Origin: CBDDFQ01 sp965227035
Lineage (GTDB): Bacteria; Pseudomonadota; Gammaproteobacteria; Burkholderiales; Burkholderiaceae_C
Assembly: GCA_965227035.1 (NCBI GenBank)
Contig: OZ245724.1
Location: 2,108,001 to 2,172,000, forward strand
Direction: 5' to 3'
Length of the DNA: 64,000 nucleotides
In this document: piece by piece, positions 42,281 to 50,732 of the stretch
Numbering within the stretch: the first letter of the stretch is position 1
Layout of the letters: every line of letters starts with the position of its first letter
Made by a program: the position numbers and the translations under genes
The notes under the pieces: generated by a model
What the model saw: only the letters and a program-made list of their open reading frames with translations
Told to the model about the DNA's origin: nothing
Database searches by the model: none

Positions 42281-43564
42281 ATGAGCGCAATCGTAGACAT
42301 CGTAGGACGTGAAATTCTGGACAGCCGCGGCAACCCCACCGTCGAATGCGACGTGTTGCTGGAATCGGGAACCATGGGACGCGCCGCAGTGCCGTCCGGC
42401 GCATCGACCGGATCGCGCGAGGCCATCGAACTGCGTGACGGCGACAAGTCGCGTTACCTGGGCAAGGGCGTGCTCAAGGCGGTCGAACACATCAACACCG
42501 AAATTTCCGAAGCCGTGCTCGGCCTCGATGCCACCGAACAAGCCTTCCTCGATCGCACCCTGATCGATCTCGACGGAACCGAAAACAAATCACGCCTCGG
42601 CGCAAACGCCATGCTGGCCGTTTCGATGGCTGTTGCGCGTGCAGCCGCCGAAGAGTCCGGCCTGCCGCTCTATCGTTACTTCGGCGGCATGGGTGGCATG
42701 CAAATGCCGGTGCCCATGATGAACGTGATCAACGGTGGCGCACACGCCAACAACAACCTCGATCTGCAAGAGTTCATGATCATTCCGGTGGGCGCACCCA
42801 ACTTCCGCGAAGCCGTTCGTTACGGCGCAGAAGTTTTCCACGCGCTCAAGAAAATCATCAACGACAAGGGCATGAGCGTTGCGGTCGGCGATGAAGGTGG
42901 CTTTGCACCGAACGTTGCAAGCCATGAAGCAGCTATTCAAATGGTTCTGGAAGCGATCGAAAAAGCGGGCTTCGTGGCCGGTGAGCAGATCGTTCTGGGC
43001 CTGGACTGCGCAGCCAGCGAGTTCTACAAAGACGGCAAGTACGTCCTGTCCGGTGAAGGCCTCACGCTGTCGTCCGAAGAATGGACCAACGTGCTTGCAT
43101 CCTGGGTCGACAAGTACCCGATCATCAGCATCGAAGACGGTATGGCCGAAAACGACTGGGACGGCTGGAAGTACCTGACCGAGCGTTTGGGCAAGAAGGT
43201 TCAGCTGGTGGGCGACGACCTGTTCGTCACCAACACCAAGATCCTCAAAGAAGGCATCGACAAGGGCATCGGTAATTCGATCCTGATCAAGATCAACCAG
43301 ATCGGCACGCTCACCGAAACCTTCGCCGCCATCGAAATGGCCAAGCGGGCCGGATACACCGCAGTCATCAGCCATCGCTCCGGCGAAACCGAAGATTCGA
43401 CGATTGCCGATATCGCTGTCGGTACCAACGCCCTGCAAATCAAGACCGGTTCGCTGAGCCGCTCGGATCGCATGGCCAAGTACAACCAGCTTTTGCGCAT
43501 CGAAGAAGATCTGGGCGATGTCGCAACCTACCCCGGTCGCTCGGCTTTCTACAATCTGCGTTGA
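42281..43564 (+). CDS. eno: Enolase
   Basis: A 427-residue enolase, interconverting 2-phosphoglycerate and phosphoenolpyruvate; in many bacteria it is also a degradosome subunit. The family blocks are all present: REILDSRGNPTVE, PSGASTGSREA, NGGAHANN, the Mg ligand region VGDEGGFAPN, SIEDGMAENDWDGW, and the catalytic lysines in LIKINQIGT and SHRSGETED. Length and composition are normal. It lies 44 nt after DUF1330 in the pyrG operon. Confidence 0.97.
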   Translation: MSAIVDIVGREILDSRGNPTVECDVLLESGTMGRAAVPSGASTGSREAIELRDGDKSRYLGKGVLKAVEHINTEISEAVLGLDATEQAFLDRTLIDLDGTENKSRLGANAMLAVSMAVARAAAEESGLPLYRYFGGMGGMQMPVPMMNVINGGAHANNNLDLQEFMIIPVGAPNFREAVRYGAEVFHALKKIINDKGMSVAVGDEGGFAPNVASHEAAIQMVLEAIEKAGFVAGEQIVLGLDCAASEFYKDGKYVLSGEGLTLSSEEWTNVLASWVDKYPIISIEDGMAENDWDGWKYLTERLGKKVQLVGDDLFVTNTKILKEGIDKGIGNSILIKINQIGTLTETFAAIEMAKRAGYTAVISHRSGETEDSTIADIAVGTNALQIKTGSLSRSDRMAKYNQLLRIEEDLGDVATYPGRSAFYNLR

Positions 43565-43605
43565 TTCGATAGACAGAAGAACTTATAGGACACGCCTCAC
43601 CGCTC

Positions 43606-44001
43606 ATGGGCTCACGTTTTATTCCCGCCGTCTTGATTGCACTGCTGGTCGTACTGCACGGTCAGTTGTGGTTCGGACGTGGGAGTATTCACAACGTGGC
43701 CTTGCTGCAGCAGAAGCTCACCGCCCAGACGACAGCCAACGACAAGGCCCAGCTCGCGAACGACCGACTTGCGTCGGAAGTTCACGACCTTAAAGAAGGT
43801 CTGGAAACCGTCGAGGAAAAAGCGCGATTCGAACTGGGCATGGTCAGGCCCAACGAAATATTTGTGCAAGTGGCGGGCGCACCTGGCGGCCCTGCGCCGC
43901 GAACCGCTACCCCGGCAACCGGAAAGCCCGCAGTCGAGAAGCCCGCCGCCAGCCCTACTGAACCGAAGAAGTCCCCGGCGGCAACTCCTGCACGTCCTTG
44001 A
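43606..44001 (+). CDS. ftsB: Cell division protein FtsB
   Basis: A 131-residue bitopic division protein. One membrane helix (about residues 5-21) is followed by a periplasmic coiled coil (HNVALLQQKLTAQTTANDKAQLANDRLASEVHDLKEG) and the FtsB signature EEKARFELGMVRPNEIFVQV. FtsB forms a complex with FtsL and FtsQ. The last 40 residues are a Pro/Ala/Thr/Lys tail not needed in the family. It lies 41 nt after eno, the usual order. The last 47 nt overlap the 3' end of hslO on the other strand. Confidence 0.9.
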   Translation: MGSRFIPAVLIALLVVLHGQLWFGRGSIHNVALLQQKLTAQTTANDKAQLANDRLASEVHDLKEGLETVEEKARFELGMVRPNEIFVQVAGAPGGPAPRTATPATGKPAVEKPAASPTEPKKSPAATPARP

Positions 44002-44947
44002 AAATCTGCACCGCATCTACCGCATCGAAGTGGTAGTGCTGCCCGCAGAAATCACATCCCACCTCGATCGTTCCACGCTCCGCGATGATGCTGTCGGCCT
44101 CTTCCTGGCCCAGGCTTCTGATCATGTTGCTCACTCGTTCGCGGCTGCAGGTGCAAGCGAAATGCGGCGCGCTCGCGTCGGGCTCGAAACGAAGCAGTTT
44201 TTCTTCCCAGAACAGACGATGAAGAATCGTGTCGACATCCAGCGTGAGCAGCTCTTCTGATGTGAGGCTTCCCGCAAGAATAGACAACCTGTTGAAGTGC
44301 TCGTTCATGCCGATTTCGTCTTCGTTGTCGGCACTCACGAACGAGCCGGCCAGGTTTTTCTCCCCGACGATCGGCAGGCGCTGCAGCAGCAAACCTGCAG
44401 CCACCTGTCCGTTGGCGGCTAGCACCAGCTTGGTGTCGAGCTGCTCGCTTTGCAGCATGTAGTGCTCCAGCACGTCCGAGAGCTTCTCGATTTTTTCGCC
44501 CTGATCGTCATACAGCGGCACGACGCCCTGATACGGCTGCTGACCCGGGAATTTGGTTTTCGGGTCCAGCGTGATCGCGCAGCGGCCCTTGTTGTGCACG
44601 TTCACCATGTCCGAGAGATGCGCGTTCGCGTCGAGCTCGCCCACGACCTTTGCTGTCGAGCGCACCGCGAAGTTCGATTGCACTTCGGTCACCGCAACCT
44701 TGACCGGTCCGTCGCCAAAAATCTGCAGCACCAGAGAGCCGTTGAACTTGATGTTGCCCTGCATGAGAACGCCAGCTGCGGTCATCTCGCCGAGCAATTC
44801 CTGAACCGGAAGCGGATAAGCGCCGGGCGCTTCCGAATAGCCGGTCGACACCCTGCGCGTCAGGATTTCCTGCCAGGCATCGGTCAGACGGACGATCATT
44901 CCGCGAACCGGAAGGCCGTCGAATAGGAATTTATGCAGCTCGCTCAA
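43955..44947 (-). CDS. hslO: Redox-regulated chaperone Hsp33
   Basis: A 330-residue Hsp33, a holdase chaperone switched on by oxidation. The zinc-binding cysteines near the C-terminus are all present: CTC at about 273-275 and CDFC about 35 residues later. The N-terminal core begins LHKFLFDGLPVRGMIVRL. No ATG fits; a TTG at 44947 places the start where the family begins, whereas the longer frame runs into the carbonic anhydrase gene. There is no clear Shine-Dalgarno. It follows the gamma-carbonic anhydrase gene by 38 nt and overlaps the end of ftsB convergently. Confidence 0.88.
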   Translation of the reverse strand: MSELHKFLFDGLPVRGMIVRLTDAWQEILTRRVSTGYSEAPGAYPLPVQELLGEMTAAGVLMQGNIKFNGSLVLQIFGDGPVKVAVTEVQSNFAVRSTAKVVGELDANAHLSDMVNVHNKGRCAITLDPKTKFPGQQPYQGVVPLYDDQGEKIEKLSDVLEHYMLQSEQLDTKLVLAANGQVAAGLLLQRLPIVGEKNLAGSFVSADNEDEIGMNEHFNRLSILAGSLTSEELLTLDVDTILHRLFWEEKLLRFEPDASAPHFACTCSRERVSNMIRSLGQEEADSIIAERGTIEVGCDFCGQHYHFDAVDAVQIFKDVQELPPGTSSVQ

Positions 44948-44985
44948 AGAATTCTTTCGGGTACTTTGTCGTCGTTGAAGACGGT

Positions 44986-45510
44986 TCAAGAAACTTTTTT
45001 CAGTCCGTTTCGATACCGGATCGACCGGTTCGCGTAGTTGTCGGCGCTTGCCTTCAACTTCTCGACCGTGGCGTCGTCCAGCGTGCGAATGACTCGGGCC
45101 GGACTGCCCACGATGAGCGAATTGTCCGGGAATTCCTTGCCTTCGGTGACCACGCTGCCAGCGCCAACGATGCAATTGCGGCCAATCCTTGCTTTATTCA
45201 AGATCACCGTCTGTATTCCGATCAGGGAATTGTCTCCAATGATGCAACCGTGCAGCATGACCTGATGCCCGACGGTAACCCCCTCGCCGATTTCCAGCGG
45301 ACATCCTTCGTCGGCGTGCAGCACGCTCAAATCCTGAATATTGGAGTTTCTTCCGACCTTGATGAGCCCGGTATCGCCTCGGATGACCGCGCCGAACCAG
45401 ACGCTGGCGCCTTCGGCCAGTTCGACCTCTCCGATGACTTCTGCGCTATCGGCCACCCAGGCGTTCTTGCCGAGTGTGGGGACATGGTCGTCGAGCTGAT
45501 AAATAGCCAT
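44986..45510 (-). CDS. Gamma-carbonic anhydrase family protein
   Basis: A 174-residue left-handed beta-helix protein of the gamma-CA/YrdA class, with hexapeptide repeats from about residue 25 to 140. The trimer-interface zinc ligands are visible as His69 in VLHADEG and two later His in VGHQVMLHGC. Bacterial relatives bind zinc, but many lack proven carbonic anhydrase activity. GAGG lies upstream of the ATG. It is probably co-transcribed with hslO and with the DUF455 gene 38 nt upstream. Confidence 0.87.
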   Translation of the reverse strand: MAIYQLDDHVPTLGKNAWVADSAEVIGEVELAEGASVWFGAVIRGDTGLIKVGRNSNIQDLSVLHADEGCPLEIGEGVTVGHQVMLHGCIIGDNSLIGIQTVILNKARIGRNCIVGAGSVVTEGKEFPDNSLIVGSPARVIRTLDDATVEKLKASADNYANRSIRYRNGLKKVS

Positions 45511-45548
45511 CGGGGCGCCTCTTTCTCTTTTATTGTTGAAAGTTCAGA

Positions 45549-46343
45549 TTATCCGGTGAGTGCTTTCAGTTCGTCCTCGTCGAATCCCGCAGCCCGCCTG
45601 GCATCGAAATTGAACGGTCCTCTCAAGCGGGGAGCTTCGTATTGAACCGTCAGCGCCTCGTAGGTAGCAATCGGCTCCAGACTTCGCTGTTCGCACAAAT
45701 ATCGGTACCAGCGATTGCCCACCGCCACATGGCCGATTTCATCGCGCAGGATGATGTCCAGAATCGCGCCGCCGGCGTGATCGCCGATCGAGACGAGCTT
45801 GCCCTTGACCGCCGGCGATGCATCGAGTCCGCGTGCTTCCAGCGTGCGGGGCACCAGAGCCACGCGAGCCAGCAAATCGTCTTTGGTGCGCTCGGCCATC
45901 GACCACAAGCCATCATGTGCCTTGAAGTCGCCGTAGCTGAATCCCAGAGTTTCCAGGTGCTCTGCGAGAAGCGTGAAGTGATACGCCTCTTCCTTTGCTA
46001 CCTGCACCCATTCGCGATAGAAATCGTCGGGCATGGACGGAAATCTCCACACGATGTCGAGCGCAAGATCGATCGCGTTGCGCTCGATGTGAACGATCGA
46101 ATGCACCAGCGCCGCATGTCCTTCGCGTGTAGTGAGCGGCGCAGGTTTGATCTGCGTATGCGGCACTAACGTTGGCTTGTCCAGGCGTCCCGGCACCGGC
46201 ACCTTCGCGACCATGTCTTCGACCGAACCGACGAAGATATCGGCGACCAGAGCGGTCACGCCGCGCGCTTTCTCGAACGGATCCGCAATCGCCAGGAGGC
46301 GAAGGCATTCGGCGCGCAGGGTGGTGGTCTCTTCGGAAATCAT
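45549..46343 (-). CDS. DUF455 ferritin-like protein
   Basis: A 264-residue helical protein of the DUF455 family, which has a ferritin-like four-helix fold. Candidate di-metal ligands are visible as Glu/His pairs: SIVHIERNAIDLA, VAKEEAYHFTLL, IGDHAGG and LRDEIGHVAVG. Members are distantly related to the tRNA hydroxylase MiaE group, but no reaction is established. There is no Shine-Dalgarno before the ATG. It starts the short minus-strand unit DUF455-gamma-CA-hslO and is 29 nt after the monooxygenase stop. Confidence 0.82.
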   Translation of the reverse strand: MISEETTTLRAECLRLLAIADPFEKARGVTALVADIFVGSVEDMVAKVPVPGRLDKPTLVPHTQIKPAPLTTREGHAALVHSIVHIERNAIDLALDIVWRFPSMPDDFYREWVQVAKEEAYHFTLLAEHLETLGFSYGDFKAHDGLWSMAERTKDDLLARVALVPRTLEARGLDASPAVKGKLVSIGDHAGGAILDIILRDEIGHVAVGNRWYRYLCEQRSLEPIATYEALTVQYEAPRLRGPFNFDARRAAGFDEDELKALTG

Positions 46344-46372
46344 TTCAATCTTGCTGAATCAGACTTGTTGGG

Positions 46373-47572
46373 TCAGTCTTGTTGAAGTTCGGCCAGATCA
46401 CCGTAGAACTTGTCGACCTGCGATTGCGCGTGCAGCTTCATCGCCTCGTTGCGCGCCTTGCTCGCCTCGACGGTTTTTTCCGCCGCACCCGCATCACCGA
46501 CACGCCGCGATCCGTCTTGCACGAACTTGCAGACCGGATAACGCTTCTCACCGAAGGCAGTTAGCGCGCGATCCAGGGCATCGGACGATTCGAAAGCATC
46601 GGGCGATGCCAGCATGTCTGCCAGCATCACAGCGTCCTGAATCGCCATCGCGCCGCCCTGCCCCATGAACGGGGTCGATGCATGTGCTGCATCGCCGATC
46701 AGCAGAACTCGACCACGATGCCACGGCAGCGGCATGGCGATCTCTTCCACTGCGGTGTAGAGAATCTCGCTTCGATCGGACAACTCGTCGAGGAACTGCT
46801 TCACCGGCGCGCCGAATTCTGCGAACTTCTCGCGCATCGTGTCGGGCCAGTTTTCTTTCGGGTAGTAGGTGCCCTTGTCTTCTGCAACCGTGCCGAAAAT
46901 GTAGAGCTTGTCCTCGCTGATCGGCATGATGCCAAGGCGCTTGCCGACGCCCATCATCATGATCTTGTCGACCAGATCTGCGGGGCGGTTATGCACGCTG
47001 CGCCATACGCCGAGACCTGAATACCGCGGCGTGACATCGCCCCACACCAGTTGCCGAATCTGCGAGCGGATGCCGTCGGTGCCGATGATCAGATCGAACT
47101 CGCCCGACGTACCGTCGCTGAACGTGACTTGCGAATCGGCTATTGCCGTCACGGTCGTGCCCAAGCGGATATCCACATCGAATTCTTTCAGCCGATTCGA
47201 CAGCACCCTGTGCATTTCCGCCCGCTTGATGCCGATGATTTCGGGCACCCCATCGGCGACCGACGGATAGTAGGTGTCGACGATCGGATGGCTTTCGTGA
47301 TCGAGATAGATATTGCGGCCCTTCTCGATGGAAAAGCCTGCCGCAACCATGTCGTCCATCACCCCGAGCCGACGCATCGATTCCAGGCCGTTGCTGTAGA
47401 CGAAGATGCCCGAACTCTGGAAACGCCAGACGTCCTGCTTCTCGATAATCGTCACCTTGACGCGATCGGTCCCGAGCTTGCTGGCGAGTGCGATACCCAC
47501 AGAACAACCGGCAATGCCGGCACCGACGACGAGGACTTGTTTCTGCTGATTGTTCACGTTGATTTCGCTCAC
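46373..47572 (-). CDS. FAD-dependent monooxygenase, group A
   Basis: A 399-residue flavoprotein hydroxylase. The FAD dinucleotide motif VVGAGIAGCSVG is at about 15-26, the DG motif is IIGTDGIRSQ, and the ribityl-binding GD motif is LLIGDAAHASTPFMGQGGAMAIQDA. This group hydroxylates aromatic or heterocyclic acids with NAD(P)H and O2; overall it resembles urate-hydroxylase/salicylate-hydroxylase-like enzymes. The start is a GTG at 47572 without a Shine-Dalgarno, so a GTG five codons later is an alternative. It is divergent from the amidohydrolase gene with a 74-nt gap. A role in the same pathway is inferred. Confidence 0.82.
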   Translation of the reverse strand: MSEINVNNQQKQVLVVGAGIAGCSVGIALASKLGTDRVKVTIIEKQDVWRFQSSGIFVYSNGLESMRRLGVMDDMVAAGFSIEKGRNIYLDHESHPIVDTYYPSVADGVPEIIGIKRAEMHRVLSNRLKEFDVDIRLGTTVTAIADSQVTFSDGTSGEFDLIIGTDGIRSQIRQLVWGDVTPRYSGLGVWRSVHNRPADLVDKIMMMGVGKRLGIMPISEDKLYIFGTVAEDKGTYYPKENWPDTMREKFAEFGAPVKQFLDELSDRSEILYTAVEEIAMPLPWHRGRVLLIGDAAHASTPFMGQGGAMAIQDAVMLADMLASPDAFESSDALDRALTAFGEKRYPVCKFVQDGSRRVGDAGAAEKTVEASKARNEAMKLHAQSQVDKFYGDLAELQQD

Positions 47573-47587
47573 GGAGGAATTGGCGTT

Positions 47588-47650
47588 ATGGTCGGTCGAT
47601 TGTGTAAGCTGAACGCCGGATTTTCCACCGAATCGACAATCGTTTCATGA
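47588..47650 (+). CDS. Possible 20-residue leader peptide upstream of the deaminase
   Basis: A 20-codon open frame (MVGRLCKLNAGFSTESTIVS). It has a strong GGAGGA 9 nt before its ATG, and its TGA overlaps the ATG of the deaminase as ATGA. The deaminase itself has no ribosome binding site. This may be a coupling leader peptide. It could equally be chance, because a -10-like GACAAT inside it suggests the deaminase is transcribed from within this stretch. Confidence 0.35.
   Translation: MVGRLCKLNAGFSTESTIVS
47635..47640 (+). promoter_or_regulatory. -10-like GACAAT before the deaminase gene, arm of an inverted repeat
   Basis: GACAATCG ends with the hexamer 6 nt before the deaminase ATG. ACAATCG here (47636-47642) and CGATTGT at 47597-47603 are inverted copies, so the second copy presents CACAATCG toward the divergent monooxygenase gene. 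They may be two facing -10 elements or a regulator site. Confidence 0.4.
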
Positions 47651-49032
47651 GCAAAATACTGATCGAAAACGCCGCTTGCATCGCCACCATGGACGATGCA
47701 GGAACCGAGTTACGGAATGCCTCGATTCTTGTCGATGGAAACCGTATCGAGGCGATCGGTCCCGCCGGCGAATTAGCCGCATCGGCCGATGAAAGCATCG
47801 ATGCGCGCGGTCATCTGGTCATACCCGGACTGGTCAACACGCATCACCACATGTACCAGTCGCTCACTCGTGCATTGCCGGGCGTGCAGGACGCCGAGCT
47901 TTTCTCGTGGCTGAAAGGTCTGTATCCGGTCTGGGCGCGCCTCACGCCCGACATGATCCGCGTGTCGACCCAGACCGCAATGGCCGAGTTGCTGCTCAGC
48001 GGTTGCACGACTAGCAGCGACCATCTCTACATCTACCCCAACGGAAGCCGTCTCGACGACAGCATCGATGCGGCAAAAGAAATCGGCATGCGATTTACCG
48101 CGTCGCGTGGCGCGATGAGCTTGGGCGAATCGAAAGGTGGACTGCCGCCCGACGCAGTCGTGGAAAACGAAGCAGCCATCCTCGAAGACACCCAGCGCGT
48201 GATCGAGAAATACCACGACGCGTCTTTCGGCTCGATGCTCCACATCGCAGTCGCCCCCTGCTCTCCGTTCAGCGTCACGCGCGACCTGATGCGCGAATCG
48301 GCAAATCTGGCTCGCGCCATGAAGGTGCGCATGCACACTCATCTGGCCGAGAACGATCACGACGTTGCATTCTCGAAAGAGCAGTTCAATCGCACCCCCG
48401 CGCAGTACGCGGAGGACCTCGGTTGGGTCGGGCGAGACGTCTGGCATGCGCACTGCGTGAAGCTCGACTTCGAAGGAATCGGCCTGTTCGCCCGAACCGG
48501 AACTGGCGTGGCGCACTGCCCTTGCAGCAACATGCGCCTGGCGTCCGGCATCGCACCGATTCGAAAAATGCTCGACGCGGGCGTTCCGGTCGGACTCGGC
48601 GTAGACGGCAGTGCAAGCAACGACGGCGCGCACATGATCGGCGAGGCGCGACAGGCGATGTTGCTTGCCCGCGTCGGCAAATCGCTGGAGTCGTTCGGAT
48701 GCGCCGCTGGACCTTCCGAGATGACTGCGCGCGACATGCTGCGAGTTGCCACTCGCGGCGGCGCGGAGGTACTCGGACGAACCGACATCGGTTACCTGGC
48801 CAAAGGAATGTGCGCCGACATCGCGATGTTCGATTTGCGGACGCTGGGCTTTGCCGGCGGCGCGGTACACGACCCTGTCGCGAGCCTGCTTCTGTGCGCG
48901 AGCGCCAATGCGGCGTACACCATCGTCAATGGCCGAATTGTCGTGAGGCAAGGCCGACTCACCAGCCTCGAGCTCGAGCCCTTGATAGAGCGCCACAACC
49001 GCATGGCAGTGTTGCTCGCGAGCGGATCCTGA
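47647..49032 (+). CDS. Amidohydrolase, 8-oxoguanine deaminase-like
   Basis: A 461-residue metal-dependent deaminase of the TrzN/AtzA/8-oxoguanine deaminase group. The metal ligands are complete: HxH in NTHHHMYQS (about 58-66), MHTHLAEND, HAHCVKLD and Asp in GVDGSASNDGA. The DNA-level start has no Shine-Dalgarno. The family removes amino or chloro groups from purines, pterins or s-triazines. The HMYQSLTRALPGVQDAELFSWL segment matches 8-oxoguanine deaminases closely in my recollection. The next gene, an IclR regulator, begins 1 nt after the stop. It is divergent from the monooxygenase, so deamination followed by hydroxylation of a heterocycle is plausible. Confidence 0.82.
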   Translation: MSKILIENAACIATMDDAGTELRNASILVDGNRIEAIGPAGELAASADESIDARGHLVIPGLVNTHHHMYQSLTRALPGVQDAELFSWLKGLYPVWARLTPDMIRVSTQTAMAELLLSGCTTSSDHLYIYPNGSRLDDSIDAAKEIGMRFTASRGAMSLGESKGGLPPDAVVENEAAILEDTQRVIEKYHDASFGSMLHIAVAPCSPFSVTRDLMRESANLARAMKVRMHTHLAENDHDVAFSKEQFNRTPAQYAEDLGWVGRDVWHAHCVKLDFEGIGLFARTGTGVAHCPCSNMRLASGIAPIRKMLDAGVPVGLGVDGSASNDGAHMIGEARQAMLLARVGKSLESFGCAAGPSEMTARDMLRVATRGGAEVLGRTDIGYLAKGMCADIAMFDLRTLGFAGGAVHDPVASLLLCASANAAYTIVNGRIVVRQGRLTSLELEPLIERHNRMAVLLASGS

Positions 49033-49033
49033 T

Positions 49034-49810
49034 ATGCAAGAAAAAGAATCGTCGTCTTCTATACGCTCGGTCGAACGCGCGATAGATCTGCTGCTCGCGC
49101 TGAATCGATATCCGGTGAGCAGTCTCGATCTGCTGCACAAGCAGACCGGCATGCCCAAGCCGACCATCGTTCGATTGCTTAAAACGCTGGAGAAGAAAGG
49201 CCTGGTCGCGAAGTCGCCGCAGTACGGCGCCTACGGGCTCACCTCGGGCGTAAAGACGCTGTCGTCGGGCTATCACGGCGAGCCGCGCATCGTGGAAGCA
49301 GCCATCGGCGCACTCGACGAATTCACCGAAAAGGTGAAGTGGCCGGTTGCCATTGCTGTGCTCGACTACGACGCAATGATCGTGCGCTACAGCACGATCC
49401 CCAACTCGCCGCTCGCGCTCCTTCACTCGACGATCAACATGAGGTTGAGTCTGGTGGGGCGCGCGCTGGGTCGCGCCTATCTTGGCTTTTGCGGACGCGA
49501 AGAGGCACGCGCGCTGATCGACATTCTGAAACTCTCGGAACACGAGGAAGACGCGATGGCACATGACAGCAAGGCGGTGCTCGCGATGATCAGGGATACG
49601 CGCAAGAAAGGCTTTGCGCTGCGATCGCCGGGCATCAGACCGGTGTCGGGAACTCTGGCGGTGCCGGTGTTCGAGGGCTCGCGTGTGGTTGCCACCATCG
49701 GCATGACCTGGATCGCATCGACCTTGCCGAACGATCAGGCAGTGGCGCGATATCTAGGCCCGCTTCAGGAAGCGTCGGCAAACATCACGAAAAAGCTCGC
49801 CGAGCTTTGA
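49034..49810 (+). CDS. IclR family transcriptional regulator
   Basis: A 258-residue regulator. The N-terminal winged helix-turn-helix is clear (RSVERAIDLLLALNRYPVSSLDLLHKQTGMPKPTIVRLLKTLEKKGLV, residues 11-58). The C-terminal effector domain spans about 85-258, with GFALRSPGIRPVSGTLAVPVF near the end. IclR proteins commonly control aromatic or dicarboxylate catabolic operons and bind a pathway compound. It is translated right behind the deaminase and faces the seven-gene catabolic run, so it is the best candidate for controlling both units. The targets are inferred. Confidence 0.86.
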   Translation: MQEKESSSSIRSVERAIDLLLALNRYPVSSLDLLHKQTGMPKPTIVRLLKTLEKKGLVAKSPQYGAYGLTSGVKTLSSGYHGEPRIVEAAIGALDEFTEKVKWPVAIAVLDYDAMIVRYSTIPNSPLALLHSTINMRLSLVGRALGRAYLGFCGREEARALIDILKLSEHEEDAMAHDSKAVLAMIRDTRKKGFALRSPGIRPVSGTLAVPVFEGSRVVATIGMTWIASTLPNDQAVARYLGPLQEASANITKKLAEL

Positions 49811-49828
49811 TCGTCAAGCGGGAGCAAG

Positions 49829-50698
49829 TCACGCTGTAGTCGTAGCTTCTTCCGGCATCGGGTATTCGCTGGCATTGCAGACCACACCCTTCTTCGAGAA
49901 GTCCATGCGCGGCGGTGCAAATATGTCCACCAGCACACCCACTTCTTCACCCACATTGCGGCTCGTATGAATGACCTTCGGTGGAACCACTAGCAAAGAG
50001 GGCGAACCGAGTTCTTCGTGCTCGTCGTCGTGCCACATGGTCATGTCGGGCGTCCACGGATAACGAAGGTGATGCATGTAGGCACCATTCAACGCTAGCG
50101 ATCCCTGTTCGAAATCGACGTGGCTGTGCGGGCTGACCTTGCGCACATCGCGCGGGACCACACGTTTGACCAAGGGGTTCACCATCAGCTTGGTGGTGCG
50201 GAAAATCCGCATATTGCTGTCCGGCTTGGTGTACTCGGGGAGGTTGTACGAACGGATTTTAAAGCCTTCCGGCGGATCGGGCCAGGCGACCAGAGGCGCG
50301 ACATCCGGGTTGGGCGTGTCGTAAGTTGCAGCGTTGTCGGCGAGCGCAGCCAGATCTTTCACGTCCGACGAAAACACCCGACTCACGAGGCCCGATCCCT
50401 TCAGGCGAATCGTGGTTTTTCCCGGAGGAAGAATGTTCAGCGTGTCGACTCCGGCTTCGACTTTTTCGCCGGGCGCTTCGAGTGTGGCGGATACGCCTGA
50501 TGTCTCCGGCAACAGCAACACGTACTCGTCGATGTTGTCGCGAGTCAGCAGATCGCCGTCTTCGACCTTCGACACCACCACAACGAAATTCGCGCCTCGG
50601 GTGACCCACGAGGTCTTGCAGGTATCGCCCGGCAGTTGGCGCGGTGTGGTCTTGTATTGATTCGCGTAAGTGGCCAGTTGTGATTTAGCGAGTGGCAT
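49829..50698 (-). CDS. Bicupin-type protein of unknown function
   Basis: A 289-residue protein with two cupin-like halves. The C-terminal half has the metal motif SPHSHVDFEQGSL (His, His and Glu) and a second-motif His in VPPKVIHTS. The N-terminal half lacks these ligands and is probably structural. There is no signal peptide. Such bicupins can be dioxygenases, isomerases or sugar/acid-binding enzymes; I cannot name the reaction. It is the last gene of the catabolic run, 34 nt after the aldolase gene. Ring-cleavage or isomerase activity is possible, given the lack of any other ring-cleaving enzyme in the cluster. Confidence 0.62.
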   Translation of the reverse strand: MPLAKSQLATYANQYKTTPRQLPGDTCKTSWVTRGANFVVVVSKVEDGDLLTRDNIDEYVLLLPETSGVSATLEAPGEKVEAGVDTLNILPPGKTTIRLKGSGLVSRVFSSDVKDLAALADNAATYDTPNPDVAPLVAWPDPPEGFKIRSYNLPEYTKPDSNMRIFRTTKLMVNPLVKRVVPRDVRKVSPHSHVDFEQGSLALNGAYMHHLRYPWTPDMTMWHDDEHEELGSPSLLVVPPKVIHTSRNVGEEVGVLVDIFAPPRMDFSKKGVVCNASEYPMPEEATTTA

Positions 50699-50732
50699 GA
50701 CACTTCCTTCCGTTTAATGATGGCCGCGCAAG

